Assembly: GCF_029626235.1 (NCBI RefSeq)
Contig: NZ_JARUBO010000005.1
Span: forward strand, 2,388,501-2,452,500
From: Micromonospora sp. WMMD1120
Lineage (GTDB): Bacteria; Actinomycetota; Actinomycetes; Mycobacteriales; Micromonosporaceae
Direction of reading: 5' to 3'
DNA length: 64,000 nt
Under the pieces are notes generated by a model, which did no database searches, was not told the DNA's origin, and saw only the letters and a program-made list of their open reading frames with translations. A program made the position numbers and the translations under genes. Positions 1 to 7,043 of the stretch are shown piece after piece; the stretch's first letter is position 1, and each line of letters opens with the position of its first letter.

Positions 1-1
1 C

Positions 2-496
2 GAGGCGCGGCGTCGCCGCCGTCGGCAACGCGGCATGGACCGGCGTCGCTACGCCCTCATCACCCTGGCCGCCGCCGGGTTGGCCCTGGTCGTTGGCGTC
101 GGCACCGCCGCGGTGCTGCCCCGACAGGTGGCGCCGCCCCCGTCGCCGGGAGCGCAGAGCGCCCGCCCCGGCCCGCAGGTCTCGATGGTCGCCATGCGGC
201 CGGTGGCCCTCGCCGGGCCGGTGCACGCCGAGATCGGGCTGACCGGCAGCAAGTGGGGCACCCAGGTGACCATGCACTGCGGGTACGACGCCCGCACCAG
301 CTACGGCAAGGCGTACCCGTTCCGGCTGGTGGCGAAGGGACCGAACGGCAGCAGCGAGCAGATCGGCTCCTGGCTCGCCGCGCCGGGCGACGACCTCCGG
401 TTCACCGGTGTCACCCGCTTCACCGACGCCGAACTGGTCGGTGTCGAACTCCAACGAGCCGACGGCACCCCCCTCCTCACCTACGCCGTCCCGTAA
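2..496 (+). CDS. Anti-sigma factor, C-terminal part (5' end outside window)
   Basis: The reading frame is open from the window edge, and an arginine-rich stretch precedes the first ATG at 35, so the gene probably starts upstream. A single membrane segment (ALITLAAAGLALVVGVGTAA) is followed by a Pro-rich linker and an extracytoplasmic domain of about 100 residues that ends in a ...LLTYAVP-like strand. This arrangement matches the C-terminal half of actinobacterial zf-HC2 anti-sigma factors, where a cytoplasmic zinc-binding sigma-inhibiting domain precedes one membrane helix. The zinc domain itself cannot be seen, so the function is inferred from the C-terminal half only. It would hold an ECF sigma factor, presumably encoded just upstream, at the membrane. 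Confidence 0.55.
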   Translation, partial: EARRRRRRQRGMDRRRYALITLAAAGLALVVGVGTAAVLPRQVAPPPSPGAQSARPGPQVSMVAMRPVALAGPVHAEIGLTGSKWGTQVTMHCGYDARTSYGKAYPFRLVAKGPNGSSEQIGSWLAAPGDDLRFTGVTRFTDAELVGVELQRADGTPLLTYAVP

Positions 497-557
497 CCCC
501 CGCCCGCCCCACCCCGCTGCACCCGCCCCGCCCCCGCCCCCGCGCCCCCGTTCTCGG

Positions 558-627
558 CGATCTTGCAGTTCCTGTCGGTGCGAAAGGGGCGTAGGGGGTG
601 ATTTCGACAGCCGAAACTGCAAGATCG
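558..627. repeat. Intergenic inverted repeat (GATC-type), 13-bp perfect arms
   Basis: Arms CGATCTTGCAGTT (558-570) and AACTGCAAGATCG (615-627) are perfectly complementary, and inner CTGTCG/CGACAG segments pair as well. It lies between the convergent anti-sigma and rarD genes. A G/T-rich degenerate repeat with GGGTTCGGGCCTTGG-like units fills about 635-730. It may act as a bidirectional terminator, but other gaps in this window carry similar repeats. Confidence 0.6.
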
Positions 628-752
628 TCGCAGCTTTTGGGGTTCGGGCCTTGGGGTTTGGGGTTCGGGCCTTGGGGTTCGGGGTTCGGGCTTGCGGGGT
701 TGGGCCTTGGGGCTCGGGGGTTCCAGGTCCGGGCTTCCCGGGGGAGCGGGGT

Positions 753-1679
753 TCAGGGTGTGGGAGCGGGGACGGCCAGCTCGCGGGCGCGCGACTCGGC
801 GCGGGTGTGGCGCGAGGTGCGGACGGCGTCGAACGTGAAGACCACCAGAGCCAGCCAGACCAGCGCGAAGCCGGCGAGGCGGGCCGGTGGCATCGGCTCG
901 TGAAAGATCAGCACGCCGCAGGCGAGCTGGAGGATCGGCGCCAGGTACTGGATCATGCCGAGGCCGCTCAGCGGCAGCCGGTTGGCCGCGCCGGCGAACA
1001 TGAGCAGCGGGATCGCCGTTGCCACGCCGGCCAGCACCAGCAGCGCGGTGTGCGCGGCCGAGACGTGTCCGAAGGTCAGGTCGCCCAGGGCGGTCAGCCA
1101 GCCGAGGTAACCGAGCGCCGGCAGCGCCAGCACCGCCGACTCGACGAAGAGTCCCTCCGCGGCGGGTAGGCCGAGCCGCTTCTTGACCAGCCCGTAGCCG
1201 GCGAAGCTGAACGCCAGGGTCAACGCCAGCCAGGGTGGCCGGCCGTAGTCGACGGCGAGCACCGCCACCGCTGCCGCGCCGATCCCCAGCGCCACCCACT
1301 GGGCGGGGCGCAACCGTTCCCGGAGCACCGTCACCCCGAGCAGCACCACGACCAGCGGATTGATGAAGTAGCCGAGCGCTGTCTCCACCACCCGCTCAGA
1401 GCTGACGCCGTAGATGTAGGTGCCCCAGTTGACAGCGATCAGCGCGGCGGCGGTGACGATCCCGGCGAGCGCCCAGGGTCGGCGCAGCAGCGCCCGCAGG
1501 AAGCCGACGTTACGCAGCGCGCCCAACAGCAGTGCCACGAACACCACCGACCAGACGACCCGGTGAGCCAGGATCTCCAGCGGCCCGGACGGCCGCAGCA
1601 GCTTGAAGTAGAGCGGAAAGAAACCCCAGAGCAGGTACGCGCCGAGGCCGTAGAGATATCCCAGGCGGAGTGGTGTCAC
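753..1679 (-). CDS. rarD: EamA-family transporter RarD
   Basis: A 308-residue, very hydrophobic protein with about ten membrane helices. The N-terminus (GLGAYLLWGFFPLYFKLL) is the classic RarD opening, and the length is typical of the family. RarD proteins belong to the drug/metabolite transporter superfamily (EamA); E. coli RarD is linked to chloramphenicol sensitivity, but the substrate is unproven. The start ATG overlaps the stop of the upstream acetyltransferase gene by four bases (ATGA), so the two form an operon and are translationally coupled. Identity as RarD is firm; the transported substrate is unknown. Confidence 0.9.
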   Translation of the reverse strand: MTPLRLGYLYGLGAYLLWGFFPLYFKLLRPSGPLEILAHRVVWSVVFVALLLGALRNVGFLRALLRRPWALAGIVTAAALIAVNWGTYIYGVSSERVVETALGYFINPLVVVLLGVTVLRERLRPAQWVALGIGAAAVAVLAVDYGRPPWLALTLAFSFAGYGLVKKRLGLPAAEGLFVESAVLALPALGYLGWLTALGDLTFGHVSAAHTALLVLAGVATAIPLLMFAGAANRLPLSGLGMIQYLAPILQLACGVLIFHEPMPPARLAGFALVWLALVVFTFDAVRTSRHTRAESRARELAVPAPTP

Positions 1680-2173
1680 GCCTCCACCGTAAGGGGCATT
1701 TCGTTATCTTGTTCCTTTCCGGTGATCGGGGTCACCGGAGGCCGCTTGTCGAACTGCATCCACTTCTGCGGCGCGTCCAGCGGCGTGAAGCCGACCCGCT
1801 CGTACACCTGGTGCGCGTCGTTGGTGATCAGCAGGATCCGGCGTACGCCCAGCTCGGCCAGGTGGTCGCGGGCCGCCGCGGCCAACCAGCCACCCAGGCC
1901 GTTGCCGCGGGCGGGGCGGTCGACGTACACGTCGCAGAGCCAGGCGAAGGTGGCGCCGTCGGTGACCACCCGGGCCACCGCGACCTGGCGGCCGTCCTCC
2001 GGCCGGTAGACGCCGAACGGCAGCGAGCCCGCGAATGCCCGGGCGGTGGTCTCCCGGGCCCGACCGAGCGCCCAGTAGGCGTCGGTGGACAGCCACCGGT
2101 GGACCAGGTCGAGGTCGATCCGCTCCGGGTCGGTGCTCAGCAGGTGCCCGTCAGCGCGGGTGAGGGAGAACAT
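1676..2173 (-). CDS. GNAT-family N-acetyltransferase
   Basis: A 165-residue protein with the GNAT fold: a central strand ending in CDVYVDRPARGNGLGGWL, which carries the R/Q-x-x-G-x-G/A-type acetyl-CoA loop (RGNGLG), followed by RRILLITNDAHQVYERVGF, the usual C-terminal strand and the Y-x-x-x-GF motif. It resembles the small acetyltransferases often encoded alone in actinobacteria, with an unknown small-molecule acceptor. A TAGCGT -10 box ends six bases before the ATG and no ribosome binding site is visible, so the message is probably leaderless. It is the first gene of an operon with rarD. Confidence 0.85.
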   Translation of the reverse strand: MFSLTRADGHLLSTDPERIDLDLVHRWLSTDAYWALGRARETTARAFAGSLPFGVYRPEDGRQVAVARVVTDGATFAWLCDVYVDRPARGNGLGGWLAAAARDHLAELGVRRILLITNDAHQVYERVGFTPLDAPQKWMQFDKRPPVTPITGKEQDNEMPLTVEA

Positions 2174-2179
2174 ACGGCG

Positions 2180-2185
2180 ACGCTA
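2180..2185 (-). promoter_or_regulatory. -10 box of leaderless acetyltransferase gene
   Basis: TAGCGT on the minus strand, six bases from the ATG at 2173; no Shine-Dalgarno sequence lies in between. Confidence 0.5.
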
Positions 2186-2302
2186 ACCGCCGGGGTGGTC
2201 ACAGCGGGCAGCCAATTCCCGAACTCTGGTCCCCGGCCGGCCCGGGCCCGCCCGTCGTCGTGACGGCCTGGGCGGCCCGGGGCGGCACCGGCCGGCGGTC
2301 GG

Positions 2303-2689
2303 TCAGTCCCGGTCGAGGATGGCGCCGAGGAGCCAGGTCACGATGCTCACGAAGAGGGCGCCGAGCACCGCGGCGGGCCAGAATCCGTCCACCGAGAACG
2401 GCAGGCCGGCCTGATCCGCGATCCAACTGGTGAGCAGGAACAGCAACCCGTTCACCACCAGCGCGATGAGGCCGAGGGTCAGCAGGTAGAAGCCGCAGCC
2501 GACGGTCTTGATGACCGGCTGCAGCACCGCGTTGACCACACCGAAGATGACCGCCACCAGGAGCAGCGTGGTCACCGTCTCGGTGGCCGAGTTCGAATCC
2601 AGCGAGATGCCCGGGATGAGGAGCGTGGCCAGCCAGAACGCCAGAGCTGTGCTGGCCAGCCTGATCAGCAGACCCTTCAGAAAACCCAT
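2303..2689 (-). CDS. Phage holin family 4 (YvlD-like) membrane protein
   Basis: A 128-residue protein with four predicted membrane helices and the VVNAVLQPVIK motif followed by LLTLGLIALVVNGLLF, characteristic of the Phage_holin_4_2/YvlD family (PF04020). Despite the name, chromosomal members are widespread small integral membrane proteins, not proven holins; B. subtilis YvlD belongs to a cell-envelope stress operon. It stands alone on the minus strand, downstream of eccE with a 60-base gap. Nothing around it suggests a prophage. Its function is unknown. Confidence 0.8.
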   Translation of the reverse strand: MGFLKGLLIRLASTALAFWLATLLIPGISLDSNSATETVTTLLLVAVIFGVVNAVLQPVIKTVGCGFYLLTLGLIALVVNGLLFLLTSWIADQAGLPFSVDGFWPAAVLGALFVSIVTWLLGAILDRD

Positions 2690-2749
2690 GGCGGGGATCG
2701 TGCCACGCGGCGGCCACCGGCGTAACCCGCGGCCGCCCGCCAGTGTGGA

Positions 2750-4659
2750 TCAGCCGCGCGCCGGGCGTCCGACCAGTTGCGACTCGATCGGCGTGGGAGA
2801 GAGCAGGACCCACCGGAGCGCACGCCGGTTGACCACTGCCACCATGTCGTCCCGGATCCGGGTCAACCACTCGGCCGAGCCGCCCAACCCCAGGGCCGTA
2901 CCGGCCAGGCTGGCCTCGGCGGCGGTCAGCGGCTGGAGCACCGCCAGATCGGCGCGGCTCAACGCGTCCACGTCCGCCGAGGTCAGCTCGTCACGGAGCA
3001 CCATCGTGGCCCGCCACGGCGGTCCCGGCTCGGCGTCGGCCGGCACCGGCCCGGCGTCGACGACGAGCAGCAGCGGCCGAAGGGCGGTGCCCACACTCTC
3101 GGCGACGGACCGGCCGGGTGGGAGCAACGGGATCGTCAGACCCGGCGCGCCGACCCCGCGTACGAAGGGCTCCCAGACCCGCGGCCGCGCTGTCTGCACC
3201 ACCACCAGCGCGCCGACAGCCAGGGCGCGCAGGGCGACCAGCTGCGCCGCGCGTACGCCACCGACGAGCAGCACCCGGGTGCTCTCCGGTCGGAACAGGC
3301 GTACGGTGACGGCCGCGCCGTGCCGGTTGGTGCCGACCATCAGCCCCGCCGTGCCCAGCGACAGCTCCCAGTCGTCCATCGGGTGGGGCTGCGCCCCGGG
3401 CGTGATCGACGCCAGCGGCAGCGTGCCAGCCAACCCACCCAGGTGTGCGCCGTCGAGCCGACGCAGCCGGCCGCCGAGGTCGGTCACCAGGCGGAGCAGC
3501 GCCTCGGTGGCAGTGGCCAGCTCGGTCGTCGTCCCGGCGGCCAGGCGTACGGTCATCTCGGTCGGCGCGGCCGACGCGCCGGTGGCCGACGACGGGCCCG
3601 CTGTGATCGACACGGTGGTCGCGGTGGCCGGCAGCACCAGGAGCCGGGCCGCCAGTCGGTGACCGGCGGTGGCGCCCGCGTCCGGCCACTGGACCAGCCG
3701 GAAGGTGGCCTGGAGCAGCTCGCCGGATCGCAGCGTCGACCAAAACTCCCGGATCGGCTCGCCCTCGTGGTGGGCCAGCTCGGCCAGGACCCGTAGCGCC
3801 GCTGGCTCGCCGAGCGGTCGCGCGGCCAGCGAGCTGAGCCGGCGGACGATCCGGCGTACCGTGCCGGCGAGCACGCGGCGCAGGTCCTCCTCGGACCAGC
3901 CGTCCACCCGCAGCACCCGGACCGCGACCACCGCCCGTTCCCGCCCGGCGAGCCGGCCGTCGGCCAGTTGGCGGTACGACGTGCCGACCGTCCCGGCCGC
4001 CCCGGGCACCGGGGCAGGTCCCCCGGCGAGTAGCAGTTGGACGAGCAGTGGCGGCTGGTCCGGCCCGGCCGCCGGCAGCAGGGCGGTCGGGGCGGGTATC
4101 GCCCGGGCCGCGTCGCCGAGCAGGTCGCCGGGATCGCCCACCTCGAGCAGCGCCACCAGGCCGGCGGTGTCCTCCAGCACGGCCGCCGGCCCGCCCGGCA
4201 ACTCCGTCGAGCGGACGACGGTGCCCGGGGCGACCAGGTCGAGCAACTCGGCCGCTCCGGCTGGCCCGGTCAGCGCCCGCCGGCGGGTGAGGTGCCCGAT
4301 GGCGGTGCCGGTCCATTCGTAGAGCCATCGACCCCGGACCGGTACCCAGCAGACCGCCAGCAGCAGCGCACCCACCAGCGCGGCCGCCGTGACGACCGGC
4401 GCGGGCCGGCCGAGGGTGGCCAGGACGAGCGCCGCCGCGACCTGCGTGGTGACAAGTTGGCCGGCGCGGACCCGGACGCCAGCTTCGCGGCCCAGCCAGG
4501 CGCGGAGGTCGGTGAGCGACCGGCGCCGGGCGGGACGTGGGCCGGCGGAGCCGAGGCCGTGGCCGGCCGGCCGGGCCGGCCCGGTCACCGGTGCGGTTGC
4601 GTCCACCCGGGGCCCGAGCGCGGTCGCCGGAGGTGGCTCTCCGGTGGTCATCGCCGGCA
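2750..4659 (-). CDS. eccE: Type VII secretion protein EccE
   Basis: Two adjacent membrane helices lie near the N-terminus (about residues 70-115, VAAALVLATLGRPAPVVTAA and LVGALLLAVCWVPV), followed by WLYEWTGTAIGHLTRRR and a long cytoplasmic alpha/beta region containing TSYRQLADGRLAGRERAVVA. This matches EccE of actinobacterial ESX systems, a membrane component at the edge of the secretion complex. The open frame reaches 4780, but a GTG at 4659 preceded by GAGGAG at five bases fits better and removes an implausible Arg-rich head. It is divergent from the WXG100 genes. EccB, EccC and EccD genes are absent from the window. Confidence 0.8.
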
Positions 4660-4948
4660 CCGCGCCTCCTCGACCGGTGGGGACGTGCCGGGCGTGCCGC
4701 CGTGTTCGTCGGCGGCCCGTCACGCGTCGCGACATGGCTGCGGCACATCGTAAGCGACCGATGGCTGCCCCGTTGTCCACAGGGGAGCCGGTTGGGGTAG
4801 CAGAAACGCAATGAGGTAGCTACCGTCAGCCACGAAGTCCTTCGCTGACCCGCGTCTCAGTGCTCGTCGACCGGGCCAAGCGACGACGCGGCCCCAGAGC
4901 GGCCGCGTTGACGGCCAGGTGCGATCAGAGAGACGGGGTGACGTCCGG
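4660..4948. promoter_or_regulatory. Divergent promoter region eccE / WXG100 genes with a DnaA-box-like site
   Basis: A 289-base gap between oppositely oriented type VII genes, presumably holding both promoters. It contains one TTGTCCACA nonamer (4773-4781), identical to the Streptomyces DnaA box consensus. No clear -35/-10 pair could be assigned. Confidence 0.35.
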
Positions 4949-5269
4949 GTGTCCCAAACCAAGGCAGAAGCCGCGGTGATGCAGCAGACTGCCGCGAAGT
5001 TCGAGCAGGTGGACCAGTCGTTGCAGTCCATGCTGACCGGCCTGCTGGCCGAGCTGGAGGTGTTGCAGCAGGCGTGGCGTGGTGCCGGTGGCCGATCGTT
5101 CGAGCAGGTCAAGCAGCAGTGGTCACAGGACCAGGCGGCGCTGCACCGGGCGCTGCGGGAGACCGCCGGCGCGATCCGCACGGCCGGTCGGCAGTACGAC
5201 GTGTCCGACGACGAGGCGGCCAGCCGGGTGGCCGGCGCCAACCGTGGCGGCATCCAACTGCCGCTCTGA
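4949..5269 (+). CDS. WXG100 family type VII secretion target (first of pair)
   Basis: A 106-residue helical-hairpin protein with the turn motif W43-R44-G45 in LQQAWRGAGG, long amphipathic helices on both sides and the downstream FEQVKQQW segment. WXG100 proteins are secreted as dimers by type VII systems. The GTG at 4949 (MSQTKAEAAV...) is preferred to the ATG at 4919 because it gives the usual family length. The gene lies 22 bases before a second WXG100 gene, the EsxB/EsxA-like tandem arrangement. The C-terminal YDVSDDEAASR fits the YxxxD/E secretion signal (Y-D-V-S-D). Neighbouring eccE and mycosin genes support a role as substrate. Confidence 0.85.
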   Translation: MSQTKAEAAVMQQTAAKFEQVDQSLQSMLTGLLAELEVLQQAWRGAGGRSFEQVKQQWSQDQAALHRALRETAGAIRTAGRQYDVSDDEAASRVAGANRGGIQLPL

Positions 5270-5291
5270 TCCCACCGGGGAGGGGAATCCG

Positions 5292-5585
5292 ATGGACAAT
5301 GGTGTGCTGGTTGTCAACTTCGCCGCGTTGCAGCAGGCGGGCGCGGACATCAACAAGGCGCTCAACACCCTCGACTCGCAGCTCGGCCAGCTCGAACGCG
5401 ACGCGGCCCCGCTCGTCGCGAGTTGGACCGGCGAGGCGCAGCAGGCCTACGAGCAGCGGCAGGCACGGTGGCGCGCCGCCGCCCAGGACCTCCAGGCGAT
5501 GCTGCGCGACATCAGGCTGGCGGTGAACGACTCCGCCAGCGACTATCTCGACACCGAGAAGAAGAACACCGGGCTGTTCCAGTGA
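5292..5585 (+). CDS. WXG100 family type VII secretion target (second of pair)
   Basis: A 97-residue protein of canonical ESAT-6 size, with W45-T46-G47 in VASWTGEAQQAYEQRQARW and two long helices. AGGGGA lies a few bases before the ATG. It would form a heterodimer with the preceding WXG100 protein and be exported through a type VII channel. It is the last gene before a convergent terminator shared with the mycosin gene. Confidence 0.9.
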   Translation: MDNGVLVVNFAALQQAGADINKALNTLDSQLGQLERDAAPLVASWTGEAQQAYEQRQARWRAAAQDLQAMLRDIRLAVNDSASDYLDTEKKNTGLFQ

Positions 5586-5625
5586 CCGTCGTGGGTCGGG
5601 AGCGCTGACCGTGTCCGGCCCAGCG

Positions 5626-5670
5626 CCCCGACCGCGACCGCCGCATGCTCGCGGTGGTGGGCGGTCGGGG
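5626..5670. terminator. Convergent terminator, WXG100 genes / mycosin
   Basis: CCCCGACCGC (5626-5635) pairs perfectly with GCGGTCGGGG (5661-5670), and further pairing occurs inside the loop. It lies between two convergent stop codons. Confidence 0.6.
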
Positions 5671-6891
5671 TCAGACCTGGCCGGCGGGGCGCCAGCGGCG
5701 GCGGGTGCCACGGGGCACCACCAGGGCGAGCAGCGCCACGGCCAGCACCGCCGTGCCGATCACCGTGGCGACCAGCAGAGCCCGGTCCCGCGCGGCGGCT
5801 CGGCGGGCCTGACGAGCCAGCAGCACCGGGTCGGCGCGGTCGTCGGCGAGCGCGGCGACCGGTCGCCGGCCGACCACCTGGCCGCCTGTGGTCTCGGTGA
5901 CCGCCCGGTACGGATTCAGCACTCCCGCGCCGTAGCCGCCGCCGCGACCCGCTCCCGGGGCCGGATCGGCGGTGGTGATGATCCGCTGCGCCACCTCGGT
6001 GGCGGTCAACTCCGGTCGATACTCGCGCAGCAGCGCGGCGGTGGCGGCCACGAACGGCGCCGCATAACTGGTGCCCTCGACCCGGAGGTGACCCGCGCCG
6101 GGCGCGGCGGTCAACACCTCGCTGCCCGGCGCGACCAGGTCGACGTAGGGGCCGGTCTGGGAGAAGGCGGCCCGGTCACCGCCCGCGGCGATGGCTCCCA
6201 CACCGAGCACCCCGTCGTAGCTGGCGGGGAACGGCCGGGGGTTGCCGCTGTCGTTCAGATTGCCGGCGGCGGCCACCAGCACCACGTTCCGGTCGACGGC
6301 GTACCGCACCGCCGAACGGACGTCGGCGTCGTCGGCGTACAGCACCACGGACAGGTTCACCACGTCGGCGCCGTGGTCGACCGCCCACCGGATGGCCCTG
6401 GCGAACTCGGCGGCGCTGACCGTACGCCCCGACTCGCGCCCCTGCACCACCTGCTGCTCGCTGACCCGCACCGGCAGGATCCGGGCACCGGGCGCCAGAC
6501 CGCGGAAGGCGACGTCGGGGCGTGGTGCCGCCGCGATGATGCTCGCCACACCGGTGCCGTGACCGGCGCAGTCCCAACCGCCGTCCCCGCCCGCGTCGAG
6601 CAGGTCAGCGCCGGGGAGCACCCGGCCGGCCAGTTGCGGGTGTCTCCGGTCCACCCCGGAGTCGACCACCGCGACGGTCACCCCGGCGCCGGTGGCCAGT
6701 GGCGCGAGCCGCGCGGGGTCGTACCGTCGCTGTGGCCACGGGGTGGCCGCGACCGGCCGGCTCGGGGCGAGCGGCGTGGCGCAGGTCGGTGCCGCCCGGA
6801 GCCCGGCGGCGGCGACGGTCGGCAGGGCCGGCACGGTCAGCAGGCTGGCAGCCAGACCTGCGAGAACCGGTCGCGTGATCGATCGAGACAT
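5671..6891 (-). CDS. mycP: Type VII secretion-associated serine protease mycosin (S8)
   Basis: A 406-residue subtilisin-like protease. The sequence begins with a signal peptide. The triad is visible as D77 (VAVVDSGVD), H111 (GHGTGVAS) and S275 (GTSYAAPF), with oxyanion N211 in AAAGN. A C-terminal membrane helix (LLVATVIGTAVLAVALLALVV) and a basic tail complete the mycosin layout. Mycosins are membrane-anchored periplasmic proteases needed for type VII complex stability. The ATG at 6891 is chosen because GGAGG precedes it by six bases; the frame stays open to 7188 but that extension is Arg/Pro-rich and lacks a signal peptide. Confidence 0.9.
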   Translation of the reverse strand: MSRSITRPVLAGLAASLLTVPALPTVAAAGLRAAPTCATPLAPSRPVAATPWPQRRYDPARLAPLATGAGVTVAVVDSGVDRRHPQLAGRVLPGADLLDAGGDGGWDCAGHGTGVASIIAAAPRPDVAFRGLAPGARILPVRVSEQQVVQGRESGRTVSAAEFARAIRWAVDHGADVVNLSVVLYADDADVRSAVRYAVDRNVVLVAAAGNLNDSGNPRPFPASYDGVLGVGAIAAGGDRAAFSQTGPYVDLVAPGSEVLTAAPGAGHLRVEGTSYAAPFVAATAALLREYRPELTATEVAQRIITTADPAPGAGRGGGYGAGVLNPYRAVTETTGGQVVGRRPVAALADDRADPVLLARQARRAAARDRALLVATVIGTAVLAVALLALVVPRGTRRRWRPAGQV

Positions 6892-7043
6892 CGACGGCCT
6901 CCGTATCGTGTCGGCTCCGGAACGGGATGTTATCGCCTCCCCCGCGCCTCGGCGGGCCACCGACGGCCAGCCATTGTGATCTTGGTACCACCTTGTAGGT
7001 TGTACGCGATACCTGTGGCCTGTTCTCGGAAGGGGAGGTGGCC

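Noticed and set aside
2303..2689. Prophage suggested by a holin-family protein
   Set aside because: No phage structural or lysis genes nearby, and the YvlD-like family is common on chromosomes.
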